Assembly: GCA_023379935.1 (NCBI GenBank)
Contig: JAMCPD010000003.1
Coordinates: 1-64,000 of the forward strand
Reading direction: 5' to 3'
Length of the DNA stretch: 64,000 nt
Source of the DNA: Actinomycetota bacterium
GTDB lineage: Bacteria > Actinomycetota > Acidimicrobiia > Acidimicrobiales > JAMCPD01
The translations under genes were made by a program, and so were the position numbers. Of this stretch, positions 17,603-27,157 are shown piece after piece (the first letter of the stretch is position 1; every line of letters begins with the position of its first letter). The notes beneath the pieces were generated by a model, which saw nothing but the letters and a program-made list of their open reading frames with translations, ran no database searches and was not told the DNA's origin.

Positions 17603-18223
17603 TTACAGTCCGGCTTTGGCGGAAGCGGTGTTGATAGAGGTAAACCAGTGAGGCGCCGGTGATCCGGGGGGATAGCCAGGGCTGGTAAGTGCAGCACAAG
17701 AAGTTTGTCCTTTAGCCGCGCTAAAGTATTGACCGGAGTCCGGGAGCACGCCACCGTTGCTTTGAAGCCATTGGCTGGATTGGGATTCTACATCTAAAAT
17801 ATACCAACATGATCCATTTTGACCATAAATGGCAAAATTAATAGAGTACCCTTTTGAACCGTGAGCCTCTGATACCGTATTAGACGAGTCGGATGAATCA
17901 ACAGAACTTCCGGCACCAAAAAAACGAAGAGAGGGCTCTCTGGTGTTCAAAATGCATGATATGCTTGATGGGCATACAGTAGCTGTAGCAGGTGGCGGGA
18001 GATAATTTTGCTTACTTACATAATATCCCTTTGCAGTAACCATGGCGGTAACTAAGTTTTCTTGGGCAGCACGATCCTGTGCCGAACCCCTTACACCCAA
18101 AAATGTTGGTATTGCTATAGCTATGAGTACAGCCATAATTAACAAAACAACCATCAGCTCAATAAGCGTAAAGCCACTCTCACTTGATGAAAGCCACCAA
18201 ACATTTCTTAGAGAAACTAACAT
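17603..18223 (-). CDS. Type IV pilin (first copy)
   Basis: Structural pilin of about 206 residues. The class III signal reads SESG followed by FTLIELMVVLLIMAVLIAIAIP, with cleavage expected after Gly and Glu at +5, then the conserved TFLGVRGSAQDRAAQ helix continuation. The variable C-terminal domain has cysteine pairs, including CWYILDVES, that suggest a disulfide-closed loop. The ORF track begins at 18247, but the ATG at 18223 has an excellent AAGGAGGACATAT Shine-Dalgarno and is preferred. It is separate from the assembly genes and is a paralogue of 32508-33143. Which is the major pilin cannot be told. Confidence 0.92.
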   Translation of the reverse strand: MLVSLRNVWWLSSSESGFTLIELMVVLLIMAVLIAIAIPTFLGVRGSAQDRAAQENLVTAMVTAKGYYVSKQNYLPPPATATVCPSSISCILNTREPSLRFFGAGSSVDSSDSSNTVSEAHGSKGYSINFAIYGQNGSCWYILDVESQSSQWLQSNGGVLPDSGQYFSAAKGQTSCAALTSPGYPPGSPAPHWFTSINTASAKAGL

Positions 18224-18265
18224 ATATGTCCTCCTTTTTGTATTCAATAATTCAATGAACAGATA

Positions 18266-18293
18266 ATTTTAGCAATTAGTATATAATAAACAA
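18266..18293 (-). promoter_or_regulatory. Putative promoter of the first pilin gene
   Basis: On the minus strand TTGTTT and TAAAAT are spaced by 16 bases. The predicted start of transcription is about 35 bases before the pilin ATG, with a strong Shine-Dalgarno in between. Confidence 0.4.
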
Positions 18294-18469
18294 CGAGATG
18301 CGCCAAGCTTGAAGGATTTATCATAAAACTAAATCCAGGCACGCAAAAATCCGCAATCTTCCAAAGTCCCCCATTTATATCGGTTCTTTGTCTCTTCAAC
18401 TTTAGAAAAGTTTTAAATAAAATCAAAATTATAGAACTATGTTCACAAGACGAACTGATTAGCGTCCGG

Positions 18470-18937
18470 TCAAGCCGCAATCAAAGCCTCATTTGAAAAC
18501 TGGTCAACTATTTTACGTTGTAAATAGTAATCATGAGCGGCCCCATTGAAAAGCAACTTACGCCGGTCAAGCAAATCAGCAGGTACCAAAGGCGCGTTTT
18601 CTAAAAATCCCCATAGGCGGGAAGCAAATTCAATGTCACCGACAACTGGAGCGCGCTTCAGCAAAGCTGCCCGTTTGCATGCAACCGCCGCGACACCGAC
18701 TATCACATCATGAACATCTTCGCCTTTATCCAGTATCCAGCGATCTTCGAAAGTCTTCGCCAACAACAACGCATATCCTTGGTCCGGGCCCGGTGCTCCG
18801 ACTCCAAGTTCGCTAAGGCTGTCACTGCCCGTAAAGTCAGCCGGCCTTTTTGTGATTATATAACTTGGAGGTGGGATAGGAAAAAAGGAGCTCACCCCGG
18901 TTCGTACTGTTTTTGATGCTTTGCTTGGCTGGCTCAT
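18470..18937 (-). CDS. Hypothetical protein downstream of cimA
   Basis: A 155-residue soluble protein I do not recognise. Its middle reads GPDQGYALLLAKTFEDRWILDKGEDVHDV, followed by a helical stretch with VGVAAVACKRAALLKRAP and a C-terminal region rich in charged residues. No signal peptide or membrane segment is visible. The frame has normal coding character, ATG start, and lies 40 bases after cimA on the same strand, so it may belong to the leuB-ilvE-cimA operon. Function cannot be assigned. Confidence 0.65.
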   Translation of the reverse strand: MSQPSKASKTVRTGVSSFFPIPPPSYIITKRPADFTGSDSLSELGVGAPGPDQGYALLLAKTFEDRWILDKGEDVHDVIVGVAAVACKRAALLKRAPVVGDIEFASRLWGFLENAPLVPADLLDRRKLLFNGAAHDYYLQRKIVDQFSNEALIAA

Positions 18938-18977
18938 CTGTATATTAACCGTTCAACTCCTCGCTTTTTTGTTACCT

Positions 18978-20705
18978 TCACCGTCTATCCGCGGTTGATG
19001 TCCACCCGGCGCCTGTTGTAGTTTCATCCGTATTTTGACGTTCATTTATATGTCTAAGTAGTCCTAAAACTATAGAATCGACTAAGGCCTCCCAGGAAGC
19101 CTGTATTATATTCGGTGAAACCCCTATGGTGGACCAAGTCCGGCTCCCGTCAGTCGTATCTATGAGTACTCTTGTAACAGCGGCAGTTCCGGCATGCGTA
19201 TCTAAAACCCGTACCCTATAGTCCACAAGGCGCAAATCACTTAAATGCTCGAATTGGGAACTGATAGCTTTTCGAAGAGCAGTGTCTAATGCATTGACCG
19301 GCCCATTGCCTTCGGCGGTTGCCACTATGCATTCTTTTATCCCGCCTACATATACCTTTACTGTCGCTTTAGTAGTCAACTTTGAACCGTACAGCCAAGA
19401 GGGGGAGGTTAGATCTTGATCCTTGGCTGAATCGCTTTGTCCTTTATCCGACTTCTCCTGATCCGTAGTCGACCAGTCTGTAGTCGACCAGTCTGTAGTG
19501 ACTTTAAAAGATTCCAGACGAAAAAAATCCTGCTCCCACCCGGTGGACCTTCGCATCAGCAACTCCAAAGAACCATCAGCTGCCTCAAAATGATAACCCT
19601 CATGTTCTAAGTGCTTCAAGGTATCCAATACCTTTTGGGCAACTTGAGTATCCAAATCCAACCCGAGTTCTTGCGCCTTAAGCGATATGGTGGACCGTCC
19701 TGCTAACTCACTAACCACAAAACGGTCTGCATTACCGACAGTGGCAGGCGATACATGTTCATAAGCTTCTTTCAACCTTACGGTACCGCTGGTGTGCAAG
19801 CCGCCTTTGTGAGCAAAAGCAGCAGAACCTACATAGGGTTGCTGAGATTTAATTCCTATATTTGCTATCTCGGCTATATAGTGAGCAGCTTGAGTCAATC
19901 GAACAAGGTGATCGTCGCCTATGGTCTCCATGTTCAGCTTTAACGATAGATTCGGTATAACAGCACATAAATCCGCATTACCGGTGCGTTCGCCATATCC
20001 GTTTATGCATCCTTGCACATGGGTAACACCCGACATTACCGCCACTATGGTATTGGCTACAGCACAGCCCGTATCGTTATGACAATGTACGCCAATTTGA
20101 GTCCCACCATGACGTTGAACCACTTGGGCGACGATTCTTGAAACATCATGAGGCAAACAACCGCCGTTTGTATCACACAACACTAAGGCTTTGGCCCCGG
20201 CTTCTTCCGCCGCTTTCAGTACATTTAAGCTAAACTCAGGGTTAGCTTTAAAACCGTCAAAGAAGTGTTCCGCATCAAAAAGAACCGTCCGATTATTATC
20301 ACGCAAAAAAGCAACGGAGTCTCTAACCATCGCTATCGCCTCGTCCAATGTTGTACGCAAGGCTTGCGTTACATGCAGATCCCATGCTTTTCCCACTATG
20401 CAGACAACTTCTGTACCGGAGGCAATAAGCTTTAGGAGGTTTTGATCATCTGCGGGGTTGATTCCCGCCTTACGCGTGGAACCGAATGCCACCAGTTTTG
20501 CGGTGGTAAGATTCAGTTCTTTTTTCGCCCGGGCAAAAAACTCATCATCTTTCGGGTTTGCGCCAGGCCACCCGCCTTCAATATAAGTAACGCCCAACCA
20601 ATCAAGCTGCTCAGCCACTCTGAGTTTATCATTGACACCAAGTGACAACCCTTCTTGTTGTGTGCCATCACGAAGGGTTGTATCCAAAACCTCTATCTTA
20701 TCCAC
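18978..20705 (-). CDS. cimA: (R)-citramalate synthase
   Basis: Condenses pyruvate and acetyl-CoA to citramalate, the first step of the threonine-independent route to isoleucine. 575 residues, in the range of long CimA/LeuA-type enzymes. The N-terminus has LDTTLRDGTQQEGLSL, metal-binding HCHNDTG in the HMGL-like TIM barrel, ALVLCDTNGG, and a C-terminal LeuA-type dimerisation/regulatory domain (about 430-550). DGTQQEG and WPGANPKD fit the CimA clade better than LeuA, and a genuine leuA is present at 25550. A tandem TTDWS repeat sits in the linker between catalytic and regulatory domains. It overlaps ilvE by 8 bases. Confidence 0.92.
   Translation of the reverse strand: MDKIEVLDTTLRDGTQQEGLSLGVNDKLRVAEQLDWLGVTYIEGGWPGANPKDDEFFARAKKELNLTTAKLVAFGSTRKAGINPADDQNLLKLIASGTEVVCIVGKAWDLHVTQALRTTLDEAIAMVRDSVAFLRDNNRTVLFDAEHFFDGFKANPEFSLNVLKAAEEAGAKALVLCDTNGGCLPHDVSRIVAQVVQRHGGTQIGVHCHNDTGCAVANTIVAVMSGVTHVQGCINGYGERTGNADLCAVIPNLSLKLNMETIGDDHLVRLTQAAHYIAEIANIGIKSQQPYVGSAAFAHKGGLHTSGTVRLKEAYEHVSPATVGNADRFVVSELAGRSTISLKAQELGLDLDTQVAQKVLDTLKHLEHEGYHFEAADGSLELLMRRSTGWEQDFFRLESFKVTTDWSTTDWSTTDQEKSDKGQSDSAKDQDLTSPSWLYGSKLTTKATVKVYVGGIKECIVATAEGNGPVNALDTALRKAISSQFEHLSDLRLVDYRVRVLDTHAGTAAVTRVLIDTTDGSRTWSTIGVSPNIIQASWEALVDSIVLGLLRHINERQNTDETTTGAGWTSTADRR
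19465..19500. repeat. 15-nt tandem repeat in cimA
   Basis: Two perfect copies of GTAGTCGACCAGTCT plus a partial third encode TTDWSTTDWSTTD in the inter-domain linker of CimA. Confidence 0.95.
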
Positions 20706-21642
20706 TTACATACTCTAACCAGTTCTTGTAACGGTCCACCTTACCATGGACCAAATCCAAGTACATCTGTTGTATCTGCTTTGTAATTTTGCCGGGTTTA
20801 CCGGAACCAATGGTGCGATCATCCACAGAATTAATCGGCACGATTTCAGCTGCAGTGCCGCTTAAAAAAGCTTCATCAGCAGTGTATAAATCACTCCTCA
20901 ATAAATTGGCCGTTTCAACCTGCATTCCAATATCGGTTACCATCTCCATTATGGTGTTCTGGGTTATGCCCTCTAATGCTCCGGCGGAAGAAGGGGGGGT
21001 TATGATGTGATCTTTTCTCACCACAAAGATGTTTTCTCCGGTGCATTCGCTCACATAGCCTTGGGGAGAAAGCATAATCGCTTCATCGTAACCGGCTCGA
21101 AGTGCCTCAACCTTCGCCATTGAGGAGTTTATATACATACCGGTTCCTTTGGCCGCAGGAGGCATTGAGTTGGGATCATGTCGTTGCCATGAACTTATCT
21201 TCATCCTTATACCTTTTTCCAGCGCATCATCACCCAAATAAGTTCCCCATGGCCAAACCGCTATAGCAACCCGTACACGAGAATGAAGTGGATTGAGTCC
21301 CATCTCACCATAGCCTAAGTACACAATCGGGCGTATATAGCAAGAATCCAGATTATCCGCCCAAACCGCATTGTTGGCCCACAAGGTCTCTTTGGTTGCC
21401 TTTACCAGGCCTTCCAAAGAAAAGGGCACATTTATCGCAAAGATCTTTGCCGAATCCAAAAGTCGTGCCATATGATCAGACAGCCGAAACACCGCAGGCC
21501 CCAAAGGGGTGGCATATGCGCGAATTCCTTCAAATACTCCACACCCGTAATGGAGGCTGTGAGTTAAAACGTGAATTTGCGCCTGATCCCAATCAACCAG
21601 TTCGCCATCCATCCAAATTTTCTCAGTGGGGGTTATAGGCAT
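20698..21642 (-). CDS. ilvE: Branched-chain amino acid aminotransferase
   Basis: PLP-dependent class IV aminotransferase for the last step of Ile, Leu and Val synthesis, 314 residues, normal length. The beginning WMDGELVDWDQAQIHVLTHSLHYG and FEGIRAY are typical. The PLP lysine lies in SSMAKVEAL, with the YVSECTGENIFVV segment and GALEGITQNTIMEM in the C-terminal half. ATG start. It overlaps cimA by 8 bases and follows leuB by about 105 bases, giving a leuB-ilvE-cimA cluster. Confidence 0.95.
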   Translation of the reverse strand: MPITPTEKIWMDGELVDWDQAQIHVLTHSLHYGCGVFEGIRAYATPLGPAVFRLSDHMARLLDSAKIFAINVPFSLEGLVKATKETLWANNAVWADNLDSCYIRPIVYLGYGEMGLNPLHSRVRVAIAVWPWGTYLGDDALEKGIRMKISSWQRHDPNSMPPAAKGTGMYINSSMAKVEALRAGYDEAIMLSPQGYVSECTGENIFVVRKDHIITPPSSAGALEGITQNTIMEMVTDIGMQVETANLLRSDLYTADEAFLSGTAAEIVPINSVDDRTIGSGKPGKITKQIQQMYLDLVHGKVDRYKNWLEYVSG

Positions 21643-21746
21643 ACTTCCTGTACCTCATCTCTACAAGTTTACCTGATGCATCTAATCTGTGTGCACCATC
21701 CCTGCGCATATCTAAGTTTGTGTGCATTTCAGTGTTTCCGGCTCAT

Positions 21747-22787
21747 TCACTGACTTACCATTTTAGCCAACCCATCCCCTACTTGTTGAGTGGATAGCTC
21801 TCCGGTATCAAGCCAACTGCCCGACATATTATAAGCATAGCTTAATACGCTAGTGGCTATTTTGTCAGCTGCTTCTGATTCTCCAAGATAGTCCAACATT
21901 ATTCCCGCCGACCTAATGGCAGCCAATGGATTGGCTCTCCCGGTGCCGGCTATGTCCCAGGCGGCACCATGCACAGGTTCAAACATTGAAGGGTACTTTC
22001 TGGTTGGGTTCAAATTGGCGGAAGCGGCAAAACCTACTCCGCCTGTAACAGCGCCTGCCAGGTCCGTTATGATATCTCCAAAAAGATTGTCGGTTACTAT
22101 CACGTCATATCGCAAAGCATCTTCTACCAGATATATGCAGGTGGCATCCACATGGTTGTAGTCTGACGCAACATCGGCAAACTCCTCGCCGACCTGTTCA
22201 AAAGTTCTTTTCCACAAGTCTCCCGCAAAATTTAGAACATTTATTTTATGCACAAGCGTCAAATGCTTCGCAGGTCTCTTACGGCTAAGTTCATAGGCAA
22301 AGCGCACGCAACGTTCCACACCAAAGCGGGTATTTAACGAACCTTGAGTTGCAACCTCATCTGCGGTTCCCTTTCTCAGCACACCGCCTTCGCCCACATA
22401 AGCACCCTCTGTATTCTCCCTCACAACCACAAAATCGCACTTGGGAAAGATGGAGTTAGACACACCGGTAAAAGGGCGAAGGTTGATATAAAGATCCAAT
22501 TCAAAGCGTAACCGTAATAAAAGCCCCCTTTCAAGCAACCCCGGCGGTACGTCATTAGATCCGACTGGAGGCCCTACCGCGCCAAGCAGTATCGCATCCG
22601 CGCCCTTTAATTCGGAAAGGGTTGAATCAGACAACACCTCACCAGTGCGCAAATAGTGGCTTGCCCCCAAATCATACTCTGTAACGTCAAGCTTGACTCC
22701 TGTGGCATCAACCACCTTCAAAGCCTCGGACATGACCTCAGGTCCTATCCCATCTCCTTTTATTAAAGCTATGTTATACTTGCTCAA
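21747..22787 (-). CDS. leuB: 3-isopropylmalate dehydrogenase
   Basis: NAD-dependent oxidative decarboxylation of 3-isopropylmalate, also usable for 3-methylmalate in the citramalate route. 346 residues. Motifs: IALIKGDGIGPEVM at the N-terminus, LLRLRFELDLYINLRPF, VVRENTEGAYVGEGG, and VTDNLFGDIITDLAGAVTGGVG with the metal-binding aspartates. The start is TTG at 22787 with GAGGTG upstream. Divergent from greA across 116 bases. Confidence 0.95.
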   Translation of the reverse strand: MSKYNIALIKGDGIGPEVMSEALKVVDATGVKLDVTEYDLGASHYLRTGEVLSDSTLSELKGADAILLGAVGPPVGSNDVPPGLLERGLLLRLRFELDLYINLRPFTGVSNSIFPKCDFVVVRENTEGAYVGEGGVLRKGTADEVATQGSLNTRFGVERCVRFAYELSRKRPAKHLTLVHKINVLNFAGDLWKRTFEQVGEEFADVASDYNHVDATCIYLVEDALRYDVIVTDNLFGDIITDLAGAVTGGVGFAASANLNPTRKYPSMFEPVHGAAWDIAGTGRANPLAAIRSAGIMLDYLGESEAADKIATSVLSYAYNMSGSWLDTGELSTQQVGDGLAKMVSQ

Positions 22788-22903
22788 AACACCTCGTTTT
22801 ACCTATTGAATTGGGAATAAACTACAAAACACCTTAATCTCCCAAACTACCTATTCCTAATAGTACACAAACTCACAAAAAAAGTGTAGTCTTATTTAAA
22901 GAG

Positions 22904-23404
22904 ATGGATAGTATAGAAAACCCCCAAACTCATTTGACAAAAGAGGCATACGACCGGCTTGTCGCGGAACTTACCGAGCTGACTACTACAAGAAGAATTG
23001 AGATTGCAAAGGTTATAGAGGCTGCGCGTCAGTTGGGCGATCTTTCAGAAAACGGTGACTATCATGCCGCAAAAGATACACAAGGTAAAATGGAAGCCCG
23101 TATACGCCATATAGAAACTATACTTGCCACAGCGACAATCGTTGACAGACAACAAAGCACCTATGACACCGTTACACCGGGTACGGTAGTATGGCTGCGA
23201 TATGACGGCGATGATGAAGCTGAGCCCTTCTTTGTCGGCTCCATAGAAGAACGTCAAAACAGCATGCCGGTTGCATCAACCGGTTCTCCTTTAGGTAAAA
23301 CTTTATTGGGACACAAACCTGGTGATATAATAGAGTATGAAGCTCCCGGCGGTAAACTGCGGGTCGAAATAGTAAAGATAGGCGACAGTGCAAACGACAG
23401 TTAA
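22904..23404 (+). CDS. greA: Transcription elongation factor GreA
   Basis: Stimulates transcript cleavage by stalled RNA polymerase. 166 residues, the normal length. The N-terminal coiled coil includes the acidic-tip region LGDLSENGDYHAAKDTQGKMEARI; the C-terminal FKBP-like domain has SPLGKTLLGHKPGDIIEYEAPGG. ATG start. leuC begins 22 bases after its stop, so greA is probably co-transcribed with leuCD, an unusual pairing. Confidence 0.95.
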   Translation: MDSIENPQTHLTKEAYDRLVAELTELTTTRRIEIAKVIEAARQLGDLSENGDYHAAKDTQGKMEARIRHIETILATATIVDRQQSTYDTVTPGTVVWLRYDGDDEAEPFFVGSIEERQNSMPVASTGSPLGKTLLGHKPGDIIEYEAPGGKLRVEIVKIGDSANDS

Positions 23405-23425
23405 AAAAATGACAGCGATGCTTAG

Positions 23426-24847
23426 ATGAAAAAAACACTTTTGGATAAAATATGGGATACTCACCTTCTAAGCGATGACCTTATCTACATAGACCTTCAT
23501 TTAACTCACGAAGTTACCTCTCCGCAAGCTTTTGAGGCACTCAAGGTGACGGGGCGTAAAGTTCGCAGACCAGACTTGACCATCGCAACAGCCGATCATG
23601 ATGTCCCGACTTGTAATACTGATCAACCGGTTGCTGATCCGATAGCAGCGCGCCAACTGGAGGTGCTCACCGCCAACTGCGCTTATTTTGGCATCACCTA
23701 CTACCCTATGGGCAGTAAAAACCAGGGTATCGTACATGTAATAGGTCCGGAACTTGGGCTTAGCCAACCAGGAATGACCATAGTATGCGGAGACAGTCAC
23801 ACAGCTACACACGGAGCTTTTGGAGCATTGGCGTTTGGTATCGGAACCAGTGAGGTTGAACACGTATTGGCCACGCAGACTCTTGTTCAAAAAAAGCCTC
23901 TCTCAATGGCCATAACAATCAATGGAACCCCGCCCGCTAACACAAGCGCCAAAGACATCATAATAGCCATAATAGCCAAAATAGGCACCGCCGGCGGTGC
24001 TGGACATGTAATTGAATACAGAGGTGATACCGTTCAAAACCTTTCAATGGAAGCCCGTATGACCATATGCAATATGAGCATAGAAGCGGGAGCCAGGGCC
24101 GGTATGATCGCCCCGGATGAAACCACTTTCGCCTATATTGAGGGACGAAAGTTTGCTCAGTCGGCTTCTCGCTTTCGCCAAGCCGTGGATTACTGGAAAA
24201 GCCTACCGTCAGATAATGACGCAACCTTTGACACCGAAACGGAGATAGATGTAAGCAACCTAAAACCCTACGTAACTTGGGGAACCAACCCCTCCCAAGC
24301 AGTAACAATTGATGGATCAGTGCCTGATCCAGGTAACTTTACATCAAAAAAAGACCAAGAATCTGCCATAAAAGCTTTGGACTATATGGGGCTGAAACCG
24401 GGCACTCCGATAAAAGATATACCGGTGGATGTGGTGTTTATAGGCTCTTGCACCAATGCAAGAATTGAGGATTTGCGCAGTGCCGCAACGGTAGTCAACG
24501 GACATAAAGTGGCAAAAAATGTGACTGCTCTTTTGGTGCCGGGATCAGCAAGGGTCAAACAACAAGCGGAGGATGAGGGTTTGGACAAGATATTTATCGC
24601 AGCAGGTTTTGAGTGGAGAGAGCCTGGATGTTCAATGTGCTTAGCTATGAACCCCGATAAGCTCCTCCCACAACAGCGCTCTTGCTCCACATCAAATCGT
24701 AACTTTGAGGGGCGCCAAGGACCGGGTGGACGCACCCATTTAGCGTCGCCTGCTATAGCGGCTGCCACTGCAATATTGGGACATTTTGGGCAACCGGAGG
24801 ACTTGGGTGTGGAGATTATTCGGGAAGCCGGAGGCAACCAAACATGA
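23426..24847 (+). CDS. leuC: 3-isopropylmalate dehydratase large subunit
   Basis: Iron-sulfur aconitase-family large subunit that isomerises 2-isopropylmalate, and citramalate in the CimA route, together with LeuD. 473 residues. The Fe-S ligands appear as [11 protein letters not shown] and [11 protein letters not shown]; substrate-binding [26 protein letters not shown] is conserved. ATG start. The leuD start overlaps its stop by 4 bases. Confidence 0.96.
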   Translation: MKKTLLDKIWDTHLLSDDLIYIDLHLTHEVTSPQAFEALKVTGRKVRRPDLTIATADHDVPTCNTDQPVADPIAARQLEVLTANCAYFGITYYPMGSKNQGIVHVIGPELGLSQPGMTIVCGDSHTATHGAFGALAFGIGTSEVEHVLATQTLVQKKPLSMAITINGTPPANTSAKDIIIAIIAKIGTAGGAGHVIEYRGDTVQNLSMEARMTICNMSIEAGARAGMIAPDETTFAYIEGRKFAQSASRFRQAVDYWKSLPSDNDATFDTETEIDVSNLKPYVTWGTNPSQAVTIDGSVPDPGNFTSKKDQESAIKALDYMGLKPGTPIKDIPVDVVFIGSCTNARIEDLRSAATVVNGHKVAKNVTALLVPGSARVKQQAEDEGLDKIFIAAGFEWREPGCSMCLAMNPDKLLPQQRSCSTSNRNFEGRQGPGGRTHLASPAIAAATAILGHFGQPEDLGVEIIREAGGNQT

Positions 24848-25482
24848 AACCGGTTCGAAAAATAGTATCCAAAGCCGTTCCTTTGGAACGTTCAAATGTG
24901 GATACTGACCAGATTATTCCGGCAGTTTGGCTGAAAAGGGTAGAGCGTACCGGTTATGCTGACGGCTTGTTTGAAGCATGGCGAAAGGACCCTGATTTTG
25001 TTCTCAACCAGAGCCAATACGTCGGTGGCACTATATTGATCGCTGGAAGCAACTTCGGAATAGGCTCTTCTCGGGAACATGCCGTGTGGGCGCTGCAAGA
25101 CTACGGTTTTGAAGCAGTGGTATCATCACGATTTGGTGATATCTTTTTTAATAACTGCATATCGTGTGGTTTGGTTCCAGTCGTTGTGGATTCTGAAGTC
25201 GTAGATGAACTTTTCAAACTGACCAAAGACAACCCTCAGGCAGAGGTAACCATAGATGTTGAAAATAAGCTTATCTCTGTTGTCGATGTTTCTCCTGACT
25301 CCCCGTCTTTTACAGGTGCAAACAAGATCACAAAACCCATATCAGCGCCTATCCATCTGGATGACTTTAGCATACAAAAACTGGTCAACGGCTGGGATAA
25401 CATAGACTTGACACTTCAACACGAAAAGGAAATAACCGCTTATGAGCAAAATAGGCCCTCATGGATGGTGACAGTAAGTTAG
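24844..25482 (+). CDS. leuD: 3-isopropylmalate dehydratase small subunit
   Basis: Swivelling small subunit partner of LeuC, 212 residues. [14 protein letters not shown], the [17 protein letters not shown] active-site loop and [14 protein letters not shown] are diagnostic. Start overlaps leuC by 4 bases, showing translational coupling. It is convergent with leuA, with only about 67 bases between the stops. Confidence 0.96.
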   Translation: MKPVRKIVSKAVPLERSNVDTDQIIPAVWLKRVERTGYADGLFEAWRKDPDFVLNQSQYVGGTILIAGSNFGIGSSREHAVWALQDYGFEAVVSSRFGDIFFNNCISCGLVPVVVDSEVVDELFKLTKDNPQAEVTIDVENKLISVVDVSPDSPSFTGANKITKPISAPIHLDDFSIQKLVNGWDNIDLTLQHEKEITAYEQNRPSWMVTVS

Positions 25483-25503
25483 CCGGATAATCATTTAATC
25501 CGG
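25483..25503. terminator. Inverted repeat between convergent leuD and leuA
   Basis: CCGGAT and ATCCGG flank a 9-base loop right after the leuD stop. The stem is only 6 bp and there is no T tract on either side, so it is at best a weak terminator for the convergent genes. Confidence 0.3.
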
Positions 25504-25516
25504 TGTTGGCAATCTA

Positions 25517-25558
25517 GCCAATCAGGGCCAGCCAATCAGGGCCAGCCAATCAGGGTCC
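25517..25558. repeat. 14-nt triple tandem repeat containing the leuA stop
   Basis: Three copies of GCCAATCAGGGCCA, the last with a changed end. The leuA stop codon (25550-25552) lies in the copy nearest the gene; the other two are between the convergent leuD and leuA genes. Confidence 0.92.
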
Positions 25559-27157
25559 GATATCTCTATGTGGCTGAGTGAAGTGTTGATTGTGTCCTTG
25601 TTGTTTGGCCCTTATCAAACGGTTGACGGCATTGAGGTAAGCTCTCGCAGATGCCTCCACAACATCTGTTGAAACCCCCCTGCCGGATACCTTGTATCCG
25701 TCATCTTCCAGTTGAATAACCACATCACCCAACGCGTCTATCCCGCCGGTTACAGCGGATACTTTGAAATCAGCAAGTTTGGCTTGAATGCCCACAGCTT
25801 GTCGTATTGCAGTGCAAACTGCGTCTATCATCCCGTCTCCGGTCGCATCAGCCTCCACCTTTTGAGCATCAGAGGACTCTCCGTGTTGGGGGCTGTAACG
25901 ACTTAAGGTAACCTTGGCATAAGGATCTCCGACAGTACCGCCTCTCACCTCCAACGAATCCAAGACATAGTTTGTCTCGAGGCAAGTACCCAGTTCCTCT
26001 ACAACGATAGCCTCCAAATCAGCCTCTGTTATCTCTACTTTCCGATCTGCCAACTCCTTGAAACGGGTAAAGGCGGAGTTGAGAGCGTCTCCTGATATGG
26101 AAAAACCCAACTTTGTCAAGGTATCGGCAAAAGCATGACGTCCCGAATGCTTACCCAATACAATCTGACTTCCCACCTGCCCTACGGTTGCTGCTTCAAT
26201 GATTTCATAAGTACTTCTGTCTTCTAACACTCCGTGTTGATGAATACCTGCCTCATGAGCAAAAGCGTTGCGCCCTATCACAGCTTTGTTGTACTGCACC
26301 GGATAACCTGTCAACTTAGATACCAGCCTGGAAGTGCGCGCCAACTCCGAAGTGTTCACACCGACTTCTATGTTTGGAAACTGGTCCGGTCTGGTCTTTA
26401 TCGTCATGACAACCTCTTCCAACGCGGCATTCCCGGCCCTCTCTCCTATCCCGTTTATACATACCTCAACTTGAGCGGCACCTTCAAGTACTCCGGCCAA
26501 TGTATTAGACGTCGCCAAACCAAGGTCATTATGACAGTGCGTAGATATTACATACTCCCCCGGCACACTACTTCTTATATCATGGATTAACCTGCCAAAT
26601 TCCTGTGGAACGCCGTATCCTACAGTATCGGGAATATTCAATGTCGTAGCACCATATTCCACGGCGGTACAAAGTACTTCAATCATAAAATCCCACGGTG
26701 TTCTGGTGGCATCCTGAGGTGAAAACTCCACATCGTCAACATGCTCCTTGGCCCGGGAAACCCCCTGACGCACCTCAGCTATCACCTGCTCGGGAGTCAT
26801 CTTGAGCATATGCTCCATGTGAATCGGACTGGTTGAAATGAACACATGTATTCTGGCTTTTGGTGCATCTCGTAAAGCTTCCCAGCAGCGATCTACATCT
26901 AAAAGTTGCGTCCGGGATAGTCCCGCTATTGCGGGGCCCTGCACAGTTCTGGCAATAGCCTGCACGGCTTCAAAGTCACCTTGAGACGATACGGGAAATC
27001 CGGCTTCTATGTAATCAACACCAAGCCGGGAAAGTTGCTCTGCTATTTCAAGTTTTTCACCGGGATCCAAGGAAATACCGGGAGCCTGTTCCCCGTCTCG
27101 CAAGGTTGTGTCAAAGATGATAAGGCGGGTTGGTGACGTGTTCCCTGACGTTTTCAT
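25550..27157 (-). CDS. leuA: 2-isopropylmalate synthase
   Basis: First committed step of leucine synthesis: acetyl-CoA plus 2-oxoisovalerate to 2-isopropylmalate. 535 residues, matching the bacterial type 1 form. The TIM barrel has [18 protein letters not shown] and the metal site [28 protein letters not shown] and the GKHSGRHAF segment follow; the C-terminal LeuA dimerisation domain carries leucine feedback sites in the family. Its start overlaps the ilvC stop by 4 bases, so serC-ilvC-leuA is an operon. Confidence 0.95.
   Translation of the reverse strand: MKTSGNTSPTRLIIFDTTLRDGEQAPGISLDPGEKLEIAEQLSRLGVDYIEAGFPVSSQGDFEAVQAIARTVQGPAIAGLSRTQLLDVDRCWEALRDAPKARIHVFISTSPIHMEHMLKMTPEQVIAEVRQGVSRAKEHVDDVEFSPQDATRTPWDFMIEVLCTAVEYGATTLNIPDTVGYGVPQEFGRLIHDIRSSVPGEYVISTHCHNDLGLATSNTLAGVLEGAAQVEVCINGIGERAGNAALEEVVMTIKTRPDQFPNIEVGVNTSELARTSRLVSKLTGYPVQYNKAVIGRNAFAHEAGIHQHGVLEDRSTYEIIEAATVGQVGSQIVLGKHSGRHAFADTLTKLGFSISGDALNSAFTRFKELADRKVEITEADLEAIVVEELGTCLETNYVLDSLEVRGGTVGDPYAKVTLSRYSPQHGESSDAQKVEADATGDGMIDAVCTAIRQAVGIQAKLADFKVSAVTGGIDALGDVVIQLEDDGYKVSGRGVSTDVVEASARAYLNAVNRLIRAKQQGHNQHFTQPHRDIGP

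Noticed and set aside
18244-18480. 78-aa minus-strand ORF between the hypothetical gene and the pilin
   Set aside because: It covers the pilin promoter and overlaps the end of the hypothetical gene; composition looks non-coding.
25517-25558. CRISPR-like array
   Set aside because: Repeats here and elsewhere are directly adjacent without spacers and no cas genes are present.
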